Positions 1 to 13,294 are shown, counted from the stretch's first letter. The stretch is DNA of 64,000 bases from Burkholderiales bacterium (GCA_028868825.1 JAGWTU010000002.1:124001-188000), one strand, 5' to 3'. Notes: a model not told the origin generated them from the letters alone. Numbers and translations: made by a program.

Positions 1-1100
1 GCCTCGGCGACGGTCGCCTTGCGGCCGCCGGCCATCTGCTGCTCGATCGTGCGCCCGCCATGCCAGTCGTAGACGACGTAGAGCGCGCTCGCGTCGGCGC
101 GGCGCTCGTGGACGCGGACGAAACCGGCGCCGGCCTGGTCGGCGACGCGCGAGCCGAGCCAGGCCTCGTGCGCCAGCATCGCGCGCTCGTCGAGGTCGCT
201 CGCGCGGCCCGGGCTCAGCGTCTTGATCGCGACGAGCGCACCGGTCCCGGGATCGCGTGCCTGGTACAGGCGGTGCACGCCGCTGTCGGCGACGAGCGCC
301 GTGATGCGGTAGCCGTCGATGAGCTCGCCGACCTTCAGTGCCGCCGCCGCGGGCAGCCGCTTCATCTCGGCGCGCTCGTCGTCGAGCCGGCGCGCGTCGA
401 GCCCGGCGACGCGGATCACGAGCGCGGTCGCGTTGTCGCGCCCGCCGCCGGCGATCGCCGCCGCGACGAGCGCCGCGGCCGCCTGCGCGGCGCTGCCCTG
501 GCGCGCCAGCGCGGCGATGCGCGCGGGTTTGAGCACGCCATGCACGCCGTCGCTCGTCAGCAGATAGCAGTCGCCGACGCGCACCTCGCCCTGCCCGTAA
601 TCGACGCGCACGGTGTCGTCGAGACCGATGGCTCGCGTGAGCCGGCTGCGCTGGTCGGGATGGTCGTAGGCATGGTCCTGGCTCAGCTGCAACGCATCGT
701 CGCCGCGCAGCAGCCAGGCGCGCGTGTCGCCGACGTGGGCCAGCGTCCAGGTCTGGCCGCGCAGCGCCAGCGCCGTCAGCGTCGTCAGCGCCGCGCCGCC
801 GCCTTCGCGACCATGGCGGCGCCGGTTGTGGTCGGCGAGCCAGGCGTTCTGCGCCGTGATCAGGCGGTCGAGCACGACCGTCGTCTCCCAGGTCTCGGGC
901 GCCGCGAAATAGTCGGCGAGCAAACCCATCACCGTCGTCTGCGCCGCCTCGAGTCCGCGGCCGCCGCCCGACACGCCATCCGCGAGCGCCGCGATGAGGC
1001 CGCGGCCGCCTTCGTCGGACGCCACCACGCCGCCGAAATCTTCGTTCAGCTCACGCGGCCCGCGCTGGCTCTGGTAGCCGATCTCGACTTCGAAACTCAT
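1..1100 (-). CDS. Bifunctional PP2C-type phosphatase / Ser-Thr protein kinase, truncated at the left window edge
   Basis: Not in ORF track (open at edge). Reading the minus strand from ATG at 1100 gives MSFEVEIGYQSQRGPRELNEDFGGVVASDEGG...ALADGVSGGG...AHVGDTRAWLLR...TSDGVHGVL...GGRDNATALVIRV (PP2C motifs), then in the same frame LKVGELIDGYRITALV...VAIKTLSP (kinase N-lobe). Confidence 0.85.
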   Translation of the reverse strand, partial: MSFEVEIGYQSQRGPRELNEDFGGVVASDEGGRGLIAALADGVSGGGRGLEAAQTTVMGLLADYFAAPETWETTVVLDRLITAQNAWLADHNRRRHGREGGGAALTTLTALALRGQTWTLAHVGDTRAWLLRGDDALQLSQDHAYDHPDQRSRLTRAIGLDDTVRVDYGQGEVRVGDCYLLTSDGVHGVLKPARIAALARQGSAAQAAAALVAAAIAGGGRDNATALVIRVAGLDARRLDDERAEMKRLPAAAALKVGELIDGYRITALVADSGVHRLYQARDPGTGALVAIKTLSPGRASDLDERAMLAHEAWLGSRVADQAGAGFVRVHERRADASALYVVYDWHGGRTIEQQMAGGRKATVAE

Positions 1101-1144
1101 CGCCGCATTGTCGCCAGTGCGGCCCTGCACCAAGGAAGATACGC

Positions 1145-3598
1145 ATGAAGAAAGCCCAACTCGTCCTCGTCGGCAACGGCATGGCCGGCGTGCGCACGCT
1201 CGAGGAGCTGATCCGCATCGCCCCCGATCTGTACGAGATCACGGTGTTCGGCGCCGAGCCGCATCCGAACTACAACCGCATCCTGCTGTCGCCGGTGCTC
1301 GCCGGCGAGCAGCGGATCGACGAGATCATCCTCAACCCGTTGTCCTGGTACGCGGAGAACGGCATCACGCTGCACAAGGGCACGAAGGTCGATCGCATCG
1401 ACCGCATCCACCGCCGCGTCATTGCCGCCGACGGCACCGAGTGCGCCTACGACCGCCTGCTGATCGCCACCGGTTCGAACCCCTTCATCCTGCCGGTGCC
1501 GGGCCGTGACCTGGAAGGCGTGATCGGCTACCGCGACATCGCCGACACGCAGGCGATGATCGCCGCGGCCGAGAAATACCGCCACGCGGTCGTCATCGGC
1601 GGCGGCCTGCTCGGCCTCGAGGCCGCGCATGGCCTGCTCAAGCGCGGCATGCAGGTCACCGTCGTCCACATCATGCCCTGGCTGATGGAGCGCCAGCTCG
1701 ACGACGTGGCGGCCAGGATGCTGCAGAAATCGCTCGAGGAGCGCGGCATCCGCTTCCTCATCGGCGCGCAGACCGACAGCCTGATCGGCGGCGAGGACGG
1801 AAGGGTGATGGCCGTGCGCTTCAAGGACGGCAGCGAGATCCCGGCCGACCTCGTCGTGATGGCCGCCGGCATCCGTCCGAACACCACGCTGGCCGAGGCC
1901 GCGGGGCTGCATTGCCAGCGCGGCATCGTCGTCAGCGACACGATGCAGACCGTCACCGACCCGCGCATCTACGCCGTCGGCGAATGCGCGAGCCATCGCG
2001 GCATCGCCTACGGCCTCGTCGCGCCGCTGTTCGAGCAGGGCAAGGTCTGCGCCACGCATCTGGCGCAGTTCGGCATCGGCCGCTACGCCGGCAGCCAGAC
2101 GAGCACCAAGCTCAAGGTCACCGGCATCGACCTGTTCAGCGCCGGCGAATTCATGGGCGGCGCAGGCACCGAGGAGATCGTGCTCTCGGACCCCTATGCC
2201 GGCGTCTACAAGAAGCTCGTGATCAAGGACGACAAGCTCGTCGGCGCCTGCATGGTCGGCGACACCGTCGACGGCAGCTGGTATTTCAAGCTGCTGCGCG
2301 ACGGCCGCAAGGTCCACGACATCCGCGACAAGCTGATGTTCGGCGAGAGCCATATCGGCGACGTCGGCCACGAGGGCCATACGCGGGCGGCGCAGATGGC
2401 CGACAGCGACGAGGTCTGCGGCTGCAATGGCGTCACCAAGGGCGTCATCTGCAAGGCGATCAAGGAGCGCGGCCTGTTCACGCTCGACGAGGTGCGCAAG
2501 CACACGAAGGCCAGCGCCTCGTGCGGCTCATGCACGGGTCTCGTCGAGCAGTTGCTGATGTTCACCGCCGGCGGCGACTACAGCGCCGCACCGCGCAAGA
2601 AGGCGATCTGCGGCTGCAGCGACCACAGCCACGAGGACGTGCGCGAGGCGATCCGCAAGGCCCATCTGCTGACCATACCCGACGTCTACCGCGCACTCGA
2701 CTGGCGCACGCCCGACGGCTGCGCCAGCTGCCGTCCGGCGATCAACTACTACCTGCTCAGCACCTGGCCCAAGGAGGCCGTCGACGACCCGCAGAGCCGC
2801 TTCGTCAACGAGCGCAGCCACGCGAATATCCAGAAGGACGGCCGCTACAGCGTGATTCCGCGCATGTGGGGCGGCGAGACGACGGCCGCCGAGTTGCGGC
2901 GCATCGCCGACGCGGTGGACAAGTACCAGATCCCGACCGTCAAGGTCACCGGCGGCCAGCGCATCGACCTGCTGGGCGTGAGGAAGGAGGACCTGCCGGC
3001 GGTCTGGAAGGACATCGGCATGCCCAGCGGCCATGCCTACGCGAAGGCGCTGCGCACGGTGAAGACCTGTGTCGGCAGCGAATGGTGCCGCTTCGGCACG
3101 CAGGACAGCACGCAGATGGGCAAGGACCTCGAACGCTCGCTGTGGCGCATGGTGGCGCCGCACAAGGTCAAGCTCGCCGTCAGCGGCTGCCCGCGCAACT
3201 GCGCCGAGGCCGGCATCAAGGATGTCGGCGTCGTCGGCGTCGATTCGGGCTGGGAGATCCATGTCGCCGGCAACGGCGGCATCAAGACCGAGGTCGCGCA
3301 GTTCCTGTGCAAGGTCAAGACCGCTGCCGAGGTGCTCGAGATCAGCGGCGCCTTCCTGCAGCTGTACCGCGAGTACGGCTGGTACCTCGAGCGCACCGTG
3401 CATTACGTGAACCGCGTCGGGCTCGACTTCGTCAAGCAGCGCGTCGTCGACGATGTCGAGGGGCGCCAGGCGCTGTGGGCAAGGCTGCAGTTCGCGCTCG
3501 ACGGCGAGCCCGATCCCTGGTTCGACCATGCGCCGGCGCGCGTCGACCTGCGGCAGTTCGAGGCCATCGCTGTCGAAGCAGCCAAGGAACACGCATGA
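1145..3598 (+). CDS. nirB: Nitrite reductase (NADH) large subunit
   Basis: 817 aa; FAD/NAD(P) pyridine nucleotide-disulfide motifs, BFD-like CGCNGVTKGVIC, siroheme/4Fe-4S motif SGCPRNCAEAGIKDVG. Confidence 0.96.
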   Translation: MKKAQLVLVGNGMAGVRTLEELIRIAPDLYEITVFGAEPHPNYNRILLSPVLAGEQRIDEIILNPLSWYAENGITLHKGTKVDRIDRIHRRVIAADGTECAYDRLLIATGSNPFILPVPGRDLEGVIGYRDIADTQAMIAAAEKYRHAVVIGGGLLGLEAAHGLLKRGMQVTVVHIMPWLMERQLDDVAARMLQKSLEERGIRFLIGAQTDSLIGGEDGRVMAVRFKDGSEIPADLVVMAAGIRPNTTLAEAAGLHCQRGIVVSDTMQTVTDPRIYAVGECASHRGIAYGLVAPLFEQGKVCATHLAQFGIGRYAGSQTSTKLKVTGIDLFSAGEFMGGAGTEEIVLSDPYAGVYKKLVIKDDKLVGACMVGDTVDGSWYFKLLRDGRKVHDIRDKLMFGESHIGDVGHEGHTRAAQMADSDEVCGCNGVTKGVICKAIKERGLFTLDEVRKHTKASASCGSCTGLVEQLLMFTAGGDYSAAPRKKAICGCSDHSHEDVREAIRKAHLLTIPDVYRALDWRTPDGCASCRPAINYYLLSTWPKEAVDDPQSRFVNERSHANIQKDGRYSVIPRMWGGETTAAELRRIADAVDKYQIPTVKVTGGQRIDLLGVRKEDLPAVWKDIGMPSGHAYAKALRTVKTCVGSEWCRFGTQDSTQMGKDLERSLWRMVAPHKVKLAVSGCPRNCAEAGIKDVGVVGVDSGWEIHVAGNGGIKTEVAQFLCKVKTAAEVLEISGAFLQLYREYGWYLERTVHYVNRVGLDFVKQRVVDDVEGRQALWARLQFALDGEPDPWFDHAPARVDLRQFEAIAVEAAKEHA

Positions 3599-3963
3599 AG
3601 AACTGGATCACCGTCTGCCGCGTCGATGACATCCCGCTGCTCGGTTCGCGCCGCGTCGCGCGCGAGCGCGGCATCGCCGTGGCGCTGTTCCGCACCGCCG
3701 GCGACCGCGTCCATGCGCTGCTCGACCGCTGCCCGCACAAGGCTGGACCGCTGAGCCAGGGCATCGTCTTCGGCGAGGGTGTGGCCTGCCCGCTGCACAA
3801 CTGGACGATCGGTCTCGCCGACGGCCGCGCGCGCGAACCCGACAGCGGCTGCACACCGACCTTCGCCTGCCGCGTCGAGGGCGGCGCCGTGATGCTCGAC
3901 GCCGACGAACTGGCGCACCGCGCGACCGACCTCGCGCCGCCCGTCGCCGGCCCCTGCCGCTGA
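3595..3963 (+). CDS. nirD: Nitrite reductase small subunit (Rieske-like)
   Basis: ATGA overlap with nirB; MKNWITVCRVDDIPLLGSRRV...CPHKAGPLSQGIVFGEGVACPLHNWTIGL. Track ORF 1912..3963 carries it with a spurious 5' extension. Confidence 0.95.
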   Translation: MKNWITVCRVDDIPLLGSRRVARERGIAVALFRTAGDRVHALLDRCPHKAGPLSQGIVFGEGVACPLHNWTIGLADGRAREPDSGCTPTFACRVEGGAVMLDADELAHRATDLAPPVAGPCR

Positions 3964-3968
3964 AGGCC

Positions 3969-6728
3969 ATGGCCGAGACCCGATCGACCTGCCCTTATTG
4001 CGGCGTCGGCTGCGGCGTCGTCATCGAGAGCGAGGCCGGCCGCATCACCGGCGTGCGCGGCGACCCCGACCATCCGGCCAACCAGGGCCGGCTGTGCACG
4101 AAGGGCAGCACGCTGCACCTGAGCGCGGCGGCGCATCTGCAGCCGCAGGTGCGCGCGCTGCGGCCGATGCGGCGGCCGACGCGCGGCGCGCCGCTGCAGC
4201 CCACCGGCTGGGACGCGGCGCTCGACCTCGCCGCCGATCGCTTCGCTCAGGCGATAGCCACCGAAGGGCCCGACGCCGTCGCCTTCTACCTCAGCGGCCA
4301 GTTGCTGACCGAGGACTACGCCGTCTTCAACAAGCTCGCCAAGGGACTCGTCGGCACGAACCACGTCGACACCAATTCACGCCTGTGCATGAGCAGCGCC
4401 GTCTCGGGCTACAAGGGGTCGCTGGGCGCCGACGCGCCGCCGGCCTGCTACGACGACCTCTTGCTCGCGCGCACCGTCTTCATCACCGGGTCGAACATGG
4501 CCTGGGCGCATCCGGTGCTGTTCCGGCGGCTGGAAGACGCGCGGCGCGCGAACCCCGGTCAGAAGTGGATCGTCGTCGACCCGCGCCGCACCGAGACCGC
4601 CGAGGCCGCCGATCTGCATCTGCAGATCCTGCCGGGCACCGACGTCATGCTGCACCACGCGATGCTGCACGTGATGCTGTGGGAAGGCCTCACCGACGCC
4701 GCGCACATCGCCGCGCACACGAGCGGATTCGAGGCGCTGCGCGACCGCGTGCGCGAGTTCTCGCCCGGCCAGGCGGCGAAGATCTGCGGCGTGCCCGAGG
4801 CCGACATCATCCAGGCCGCGCGCTGGTTCGCGCAGGCCACGCCGACGCTCTCGCTGTGGTGCCAGGGCCTGAACCAGAGCAGCAGCGGCACCGACAAGAA
4901 CCGCACGCTGATCAACCTGCACCTGGCCACCGGCCAGATCGGCAAGCCCGGCGCCGGCCCGCTGTCGCTCACCGGCCAGCCCAATGCGATGGGCGGGCGC
5001 GAGGTCGGCGGCCTCGCGAACCTGCTCGGCGGGCACCGCGAGGTCGCCGATCCGCAACACCGCGCCGAGATCGCCGCGCTGTGGGGCGTGCGCGAGCTCT
5101 CGGCGCGGCCGGGGCTGACGGCGGTCGAAATCTTCGAGGCGGCGGCCGCGGGCCGCATCCGCGCGCTGTGGATCGCCTGCACGAACCCGGCGCAGTCGAT
5201 GCCCGATCAGCACCTCGTGCGGCGCGCGCTCGAGCGCTGCGAATTCGTCGTCGTCCAGGAGGCCTATGCGACGACCGCCACCGCGGCATTCGCCGACCTG
5301 CTGCTGCCGGCGACGAGCTGGGGCGAGAAGGAAGGCACGGTGACGAACAGCGAGCGCCGCATCAGCCGCGTGCGCGCCGCCGTCGCCGCGCCCGGCCTGG
5401 CGCGCGACGACTGGCGCATCGCGGCCGACTTCGCGCGCCGGCTCGAAGCGCGGCTGCCTTCGCGGCGCACGGCCGGGCTCGAGGGCCGCTCGATGTTCGA
5501 CTACGAAACGCCCGAGGCGATCTGGAACGAGCACCGCGAAACGACGCGCGGCCGCGACCTCGACATCACCGGACTGAGCTGGGCCGCGCTCGAATCGCCG
5601 CAGCAGTGGCCCTGCCCCGACGGCTCCGCGCAAGGCACGGCGCGCCTGTACACCGACGGCCGCTGCGCCCATGCCGACGGCCGCGCGCGCTTCGCCGCGC
5701 CGGCCTGGAAACCGACCGCCGAGGTGCGCGATGCGCGCTACCCGTTCTCGCTGACGACGGGCCGGCTGCGCGACCAATGGCATGGCATGAGCCGCACCGG
5801 CACGCTCGGCCGCCTCAACGCCCATGCGCCGGGGCCGACGCTGGACCTGCACCCGCAGGAACTCGCGCGCCGCGGCTGGCGCGAAGGCGAACTCGTGCGC
5901 GTGAGCTCGCGCCGCGGCGCCATCGTGCTGCCGCTGCGCTCCAGCGCCGCGGTCGCGCCGGCGCAGGCCTTCGTCGCGATGCACTGGGGTTCGGAAGCGA
6001 TGGCGGGCCTGGGCGTCAACGCGCTGACGACCGGCGCGAACTGCCCGCAATCGCGCCAGCCCGAGCTCAAGCATGCGGCGGTGCGCATCGAGCCCGCGGC
6101 GCTGCCCTGGTCGCTCGTCGGCGCCGCCTGGCTGCCGGCCGCCGAGGCACTGGCGCTGCGCGAGCGGCTGCGCCTGCAGTTCGACCATTTCGGCTACGCC
6201 AGCTGCATCGCCTTCGGCCGCGAGCCCGACGAGCGCATCGGCCTGCTGTGGCGCGCCGCCGCGGCGCAGCCGGTCGCACCCGAGGTCGTCGCCGCGATCG
6301 AAGCGGCGCTCGGCCTCGCCGACGGCCCCATCCTGCGCTATGCCGACGCGCGCGCCGGCCAGCGCCGCGCGATGCGGCTGGCCGAAGACGGCACGCTGCA
6401 GGCCTTCGTGCTGGCCGGCAGCGCCGCCGCGCTCGACTGGGTGCTGGCGCTGCTGCAGCAGCGCCAGGGCGCGGCGGCGTTCGGCCGCGCGCTGCTCGCC
6501 GGCAGCCGCGACGCGCCGGCGCCGGTAGCACCAAGATCACCCCAGGTCTGCGCCTGCCACGATGTCAGCACCGCGGCCATCACCGCCGCGCTGCCGCTGT
6601 GCAGCGGCACGCCCGAGCAGCGCCTGCTGGCACTGCAGCAGCGGCTGCATTGCGGCACCTCGTGCGGCTCCTGCCTGCCGGCGCTGCGCTCGCTGGTGCG
6701 CGAACATCCCGAGAAGATGGTCGCTTGA
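3969..6728 (+). CDS. nasA: Assimilatory nitrate reductase catalytic subunit (molybdopterin), C-terminal BFD-like [2Fe-2S] domain
   Basis: TRSTCPYCGVGCGV N-terminal 4Fe-4S motif, Mo-bisPGD body, C-terminal VCACHDVST...CGTSCGSCLPAL. Confidence 0.95.
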   Translation: MAETRSTCPYCGVGCGVVIESEAGRITGVRGDPDHPANQGRLCTKGSTLHLSAAAHLQPQVRALRPMRRPTRGAPLQPTGWDAALDLAADRFAQAIATEGPDAVAFYLSGQLLTEDYAVFNKLAKGLVGTNHVDTNSRLCMSSAVSGYKGSLGADAPPACYDDLLLARTVFITGSNMAWAHPVLFRRLEDARRANPGQKWIVVDPRRTETAEAADLHLQILPGTDVMLHHAMLHVMLWEGLTDAAHIAAHTSGFEALRDRVREFSPGQAAKICGVPEADIIQAARWFAQATPTLSLWCQGLNQSSSGTDKNRTLINLHLATGQIGKPGAGPLSLTGQPNAMGGREVGGLANLLGGHREVADPQHRAEIAALWGVRELSARPGLTAVEIFEAAAAGRIRALWIACTNPAQSMPDQHLVRRALERCEFVVVQEAYATTATAAFADLLLPATSWGEKEGTVTNSERRISRVRAAVAAPGLARDDWRIAADFARRLEARLPSRRTAGLEGRSMFDYETPEAIWNEHRETTRGRDLDITGLSWAALESPQQWPCPDGSAQGTARLYTDGRCAHADGRARFAAPAWKPTAEVRDARYPFSLTTGRLRDQWHGMSRTGTLGRLNAHAPGPTLDLHPQELARRGWREGELVRVSSRRGAIVLPLRSSAAVAPAQAFVAMHWGSEAMAGLGVNALTTGANCPQSRQPELKHAAVRIEPAALPWSLVGAAWLPAAEALALRERLRLQFDHFGYASCIAFGREPDERIGLLWRAAAAQPVAPEVVAAIEAALGLADGPILRYADARAGQRRAMRLAEDGTLQAFVLAGSAAALDWVLALLQQRQGAAAFGRALLAGSRDAPAPVAPRSPQVCACHDVSTAAITAALPLCSGTPEQRLLALQQRLHCGTSCGSCLPALRSLVREHPEKMVA

Positions 6729-6786
6729 GCGCGGTCGCTTGAAGTCGGTCGCCTGAAACGCTCGCGCCGACGCGCGGCGCCGCGCC

Positions 6787-6987
6787 TCAGGCGTAGACGT
6801 TGAGCAGCGCCCCCGGCGATCCGGCGGCCACCGGCGCCGGTTGCGGCAGCGCCGCGATGAGCTGCGCCGCGCCCTGCGCCTGGCTGTCCATCGCGCGCTT
6901 GAGCACGCTGATCGCCGCGCTGCCCTGGACCGTGCCCGGGTCGGCGTTGCTGGCGTTGACGACGGTGGCGCTGCTGACGGGATTCAT
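6787..6987 (-). CDS. YjfB family putative motility protein
   Basis: 66 aa MNPVSSATVVNASNADPGTVQGSAAISVLKRAMDSQAQGAAQLIAALPQP; YjfB-like pattern. Confidence 0.75.
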   Translation of the reverse strand: MNPVSSATVVNASNADPGTVQGSAAISVLKRAMDSQAQGAAQLIAALPQPAPVAAGSPGALLNVYA

Positions 6988-7033
6988 GACCGGTCCTTCG
7001 CGGTGCGGCGCCGCCGGCGTCGCGCCGGCGCGT

Positions 7034-8392
7034 TCACCGCCCCGTTGGCGTATCGGCCGTCGCGGCGGCGACTTGAGTCGGCGCGATGCTCGGATCGAGG
7101 ATCTCGAGCAGTTCGGTGATCCAGGCCGCGTCGGCGACAGCCGGCGTCGCGATGCGCTCGAGGTCGACGCGCAGCCGCAGGTCGCCGATCCGGTAGTCGA
7201 GCTCGCGCCCGAGCACCGCGAGTTCGATCGCCTCGGTGGCGTCGCTCGGCTCGATCGCGATGCCCAGCTGCAACGATTCGAGCACGCCGGTCGACGACAG
7301 CACCTGGATCATCGCGTCGACCGTCGCCAGCCAATGCGCCGCGGCGACGCGCTCGACCGGCGTCGCCTGCGCCCGCGGCTCGCGCAGCAGCGCCTGCGCG
7401 CGCGTCAGGCGGTCGACGACGCGGCGCAGCCCGCTGTCGATCTCGCTCGCCGCGGCCGGCGCCAGGCTGCTGGCCGCCTGCACCGCGGCGCAGCGGTTGA
7501 GCCAGTTCGTCATCGCCGGCGCGAATTCGCCGCGCCCGATGCGCGACGCGACGGCGGCGCGGCGCAGCCGGTTCACCCCGCCGCCGAGCAGCGGCGCCAT
7601 CGCCTCGGCGAAGAACAGCGCCTGCGCCGCCGGTTCGAGCTTCTTCACCGTCAGCGCGAAGGGATAGCCCGAACCGTCGAGCCGCTCGTGCGACGCGGCG
7701 ATGAGCTGGCCGACCTCGGTCGGCAGCCTGGCGAGTTCGGTCGCGACCTGGGCGCCGAGCAGCGGGTGGCGGCGGATCTCCTGGATCTCGGCGCTCGTGC
7801 GGCGGCCGCTGCTGGGCGCGAACAGGCGCTCGGGCAGGTAGAGCTCGCCGATGTCGTGCAGCAGCGCGGCGCGCGCCAGGTTGCGTCGCGCGCTGGTGTC
7901 GATGCCGGCGAGCTGGCCCATCATCAGCGCCAACAGGCAGACGAGCGCCGAATGCTCGATCTGCCGGCGCCCCGAATGCCGCATCACCGTGTACAGCAGC
8001 AGCTCGGTCGGGTTGGGCACGAGGCTCTCGATGAGCTTGATCGAGGCCGCCAGCCCCGGCGCCAGCGCCTTGCCGAGCTCGTCCGAGCCCGTCAGCTGCT
8101 GCTCGATCTCCTCGCGCACGGCGGCCAGGCGCACCGGGTCGCCGGGGGCGACGCAGAGCTCGACCGGCTTGCGCAGCGGCCGGTCGCGCAGCCGCTCGAG
8201 CAGCTGTTCGTCGAGCAGCTTGTTGCGCGCCCAGAGCTTGACGCCGTTGGCGTCGCAGATGTCCTCGGCGGCGTGGATCGAGCCATGCTCGCTGGCCGCG
8301 ACGAGGGCGCGCGCCATGTGCTCGTTCGACTTGAGAAAGCGCGAATGGCCGGTATAGAACAGGTGGCCTATCGGCTCTTCCGGAATCTTCAT
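7034..8392 (-). CDS. HD-domain (HD-GYP/HDOD-like) phosphohydrolase or signalling protein
   Basis: 452 aa with LLHDIGELYLPERLF...HPLLGAQVATELARLP...ASHERLDGSGYPF. Confidence 0.8.
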   Translation of the reverse strand: MKIPEEPIGHLFYTGHSRFLKSNEHMARALVAASEHGSIHAAEDICDANGVKLWARNKLLDEQLLERLRDRPLRKPVELCVAPGDPVRLAAVREEIEQQLTGSDELGKALAPGLAASIKLIESLVPNPTELLLYTVMRHSGRRQIEHSALVCLLALMMGQLAGIDTSARRNLARAALLHDIGELYLPERLFAPSSGRRTSAEIQEIRRHPLLGAQVATELARLPTEVGQLIAASHERLDGSGYPFALTVKKLEPAAQALFFAEAMAPLLGGGVNRLRRAAVASRIGRGEFAPAMTNWLNRCAAVQAASSLAPAAASEIDSGLRRVVDRLTRAQALLREPRAQATPVERVAAAHWLATVDAMIQVLSSTGVLESLQLGIAIEPSDATEAIELAVLGRELDYRIGDLRLRVDLERIATPAVADAAWITELLEILDPSIAPTQVAAATADTPTGR

Positions 8393-8415
8393 GGCGGTCT
8401 GCTGGACCCTCTGGA

Positions 8416-8430
8416 CGTTACAATGTGTAA
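8416..8430. promoter_or_regulatory. Perfect dyad GTTACA-atg-TGTAAC upstream of the HD-domain gene
   Basis: 6-bp perfect inverted arms with 3-bp spacer, 24 bp upstream of the minus-strand ATG. Confidence 0.4.
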
Positions 8431-8540
8431 CTAGAAACCATTATCCGATGCAGAGTAAACCCTGGGCTATCCACGGCAACAGGGACTCGAAGCCGGCGCC
8501 GGATCGCGCGTGACTTATGCCACTGTGGCGGCGCCACCGC

Positions 8541-11756
<3,216 letters not shown>

Positions 11757-11881
11757 GGCGGGGCGAGTCTACGACGCCCGCGGCGAGCGCATCGGCGCCG
11801 CCGCGAGCGCGCCGCCGCGGCCCTCGATATCATCCGGCGGCCCCTCGTTCGCGCGCCGCCAGGCGCCGCCCAGACCCAGCC

Positions 11882-13186
11882 ATGTTCGCGCTTCCCCTGT
11901 CCCGCTGGTTGCAGGCCCGCGGCGTCCACTACGCGTGGGTCGTCGCCGCCGTCGCCTTCCTGACGATGCTCACCGCGGCGGCGACGATCGGCCTGCCGGG
12001 CGCGTTCCTGAAACCGCTGACCCAGGAGTTCGGCTGGGACATCGGCCAGATGTCGTCGGCGCTGGGCGTGCGCTTCGCGCTCTTCGGCCTCATGGGGCCG
12101 TTCGCGGCGGTGCTGATGGCGCGCTACGGTCTGCGCCGCATCATCGGCGCGGCGATGCTGCTGATCGCCAGCGGCATGGCGCTGGCCACCCAGATGCACG
12201 CGCTGTGGCAATTCCAGCTCCTGTGGGGCGTGGTGCTCGGCTTCGGCTCGGGGCTGACGGCGCTGGTGCTCGGCGCCACCGTCGCCAACCAATGGTTCGA
12301 GCAGCGGCGCGGCCTCGTGATGGGGCTGCTGACGGCCAGCACGGCGACCGGCCAGCTCGTCTTCCTGCCGCTGGCGGCCTGGCTCATCGAACACCATGGC
12401 TGGCGCGCGGCGGTGCTGCCGACGCTGGCGATGTGCGCGCTCGTCATCACGCTGGCCGCGACGCTGGTGCGCAGCCGGCCCGAGGAGATCGGCCTGCGAC
12501 CCTATGGCGCCGACGCGGCCGCAGCGGCGCCACCGCCGCAGCCGACACGCAAGCCGCGCATGAGCGACCCCGTCACCGTGCTGCTGGAGGCGATGCGCAG
12601 CCCGATGTTCTGGCTGCTCGCGGGCACGTTCTTCGTCTGCGGGCTGTCGACCAACGGCTTGATCCAGACCCACTTCATATCGCTGTGCGCCGACTATGGC
12701 CTGGCGCCGGTGCCGGCGGCGTCGGTGCTGGCGATGATCGGCGCCTTCGACTTCGTCGGCACCATCGCCTCGGGCTGGCTCACCGACCGCTACGACGCGC
12801 GCCGGCTGCTGTTCTGGTACTACGGGCTGCGCGGGCTGTCGCTGCTGTGGCTGCCGCATTCGGATTTCACGATCTACGGGCTGTCGCTGTTCGCGATGTT
12901 CTACGGCCTGGACTGGGTCGCGACGGTGCCGCCGACGATGCGGTTGGCGAACCAGTCGTTCGAGCGCGCGCGGGTGCCGATGATCTTCGGCTGGGTGTTC
13001 GCGGCGCACCAGTTGGGCGGCGCGGTCGCGGCCTACGGCGGCGGCTTGTCGCGCACGGTGCTGGCGTCGTACAGCCCGGCGCTGTACACGGCGGGCGTGG
13101 CTTGCTTGTGCGCGGCGGCAGCGGTGATCTCGATACTGCCGCGGCGGCCGGACGCGGTGGTGGGGGCGGCGGCGCAAGGGGCCTGA
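11882..13186 (+). CDS. MFS transporter
   Basis: Start at ATG 11882 (MFALPLSRWLQARGVHYAWVVAAVAFLTML); multiple hydrophobic TM segments; MFS oxalate/formate-like pattern. Confidence 0.85.
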   Translation: MFALPLSRWLQARGVHYAWVVAAVAFLTMLTAAATIGLPGAFLKPLTQEFGWDIGQMSSALGVRFALFGLMGPFAAVLMARYGLRRIIGAAMLLIASGMALATQMHALWQFQLLWGVVLGFGSGLTALVLGATVANQWFEQRRGLVMGLLTASTATGQLVFLPLAAWLIEHHGWRAAVLPTLAMCALVITLAATLVRSRPEEIGLRPYGADAAAAAPPPQPTRKPRMSDPVTVLLEAMRSPMFWLLAGTFFVCGLSTNGLIQTHFISLCADYGLAPVPAASVLAMIGAFDFVGTIASGWLTDRYDARRLLFWYYGLRGLSLLWLPHSDFTIYGLSLFAMFYGLDWVATVPPTMRLANQSFERARVPMIFGWVFAAHQLGGAVAAYGGGLSRTVLASYSPALYTAGVACLCAAAAVISILPRRPDAVVGAAAQGA

Positions 13187-13244
13187 GTCGTCGGATTTCG
13201 GCGGCGCGTTTGGCCCGAGCTGCTGGCTGGCCGGTTGGTTGCTT

Positions 13245-13294
13245 CTTTGTCCGCGCTGTGCCTCGCGCCAGGGGGCACCCGGCCGGGGCTCGGG
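13245..13294 (-). repeat. Solo arm (copy C) of dispersed palindromic repeat family
   Basis: 50 bp ctttgtccgcgctgtgcctcgcgcc...cccggccggggctcggg, about 47/50 identical to the reverse complement of 56480-56529. Confidence 0.8.

Noticed and set aside
1912-3963. 683-aa plus-strand ORF
   Set aside because: Out-of-frame extension through nirB; only the final 122 residues (nirD) are real.
3969-6728. Idea that the nasA C-terminal Cys cluster is a novel fusion
   Set aside because: BFD-like [2Fe-2S] C-terminal domains are common in NasA proteins.
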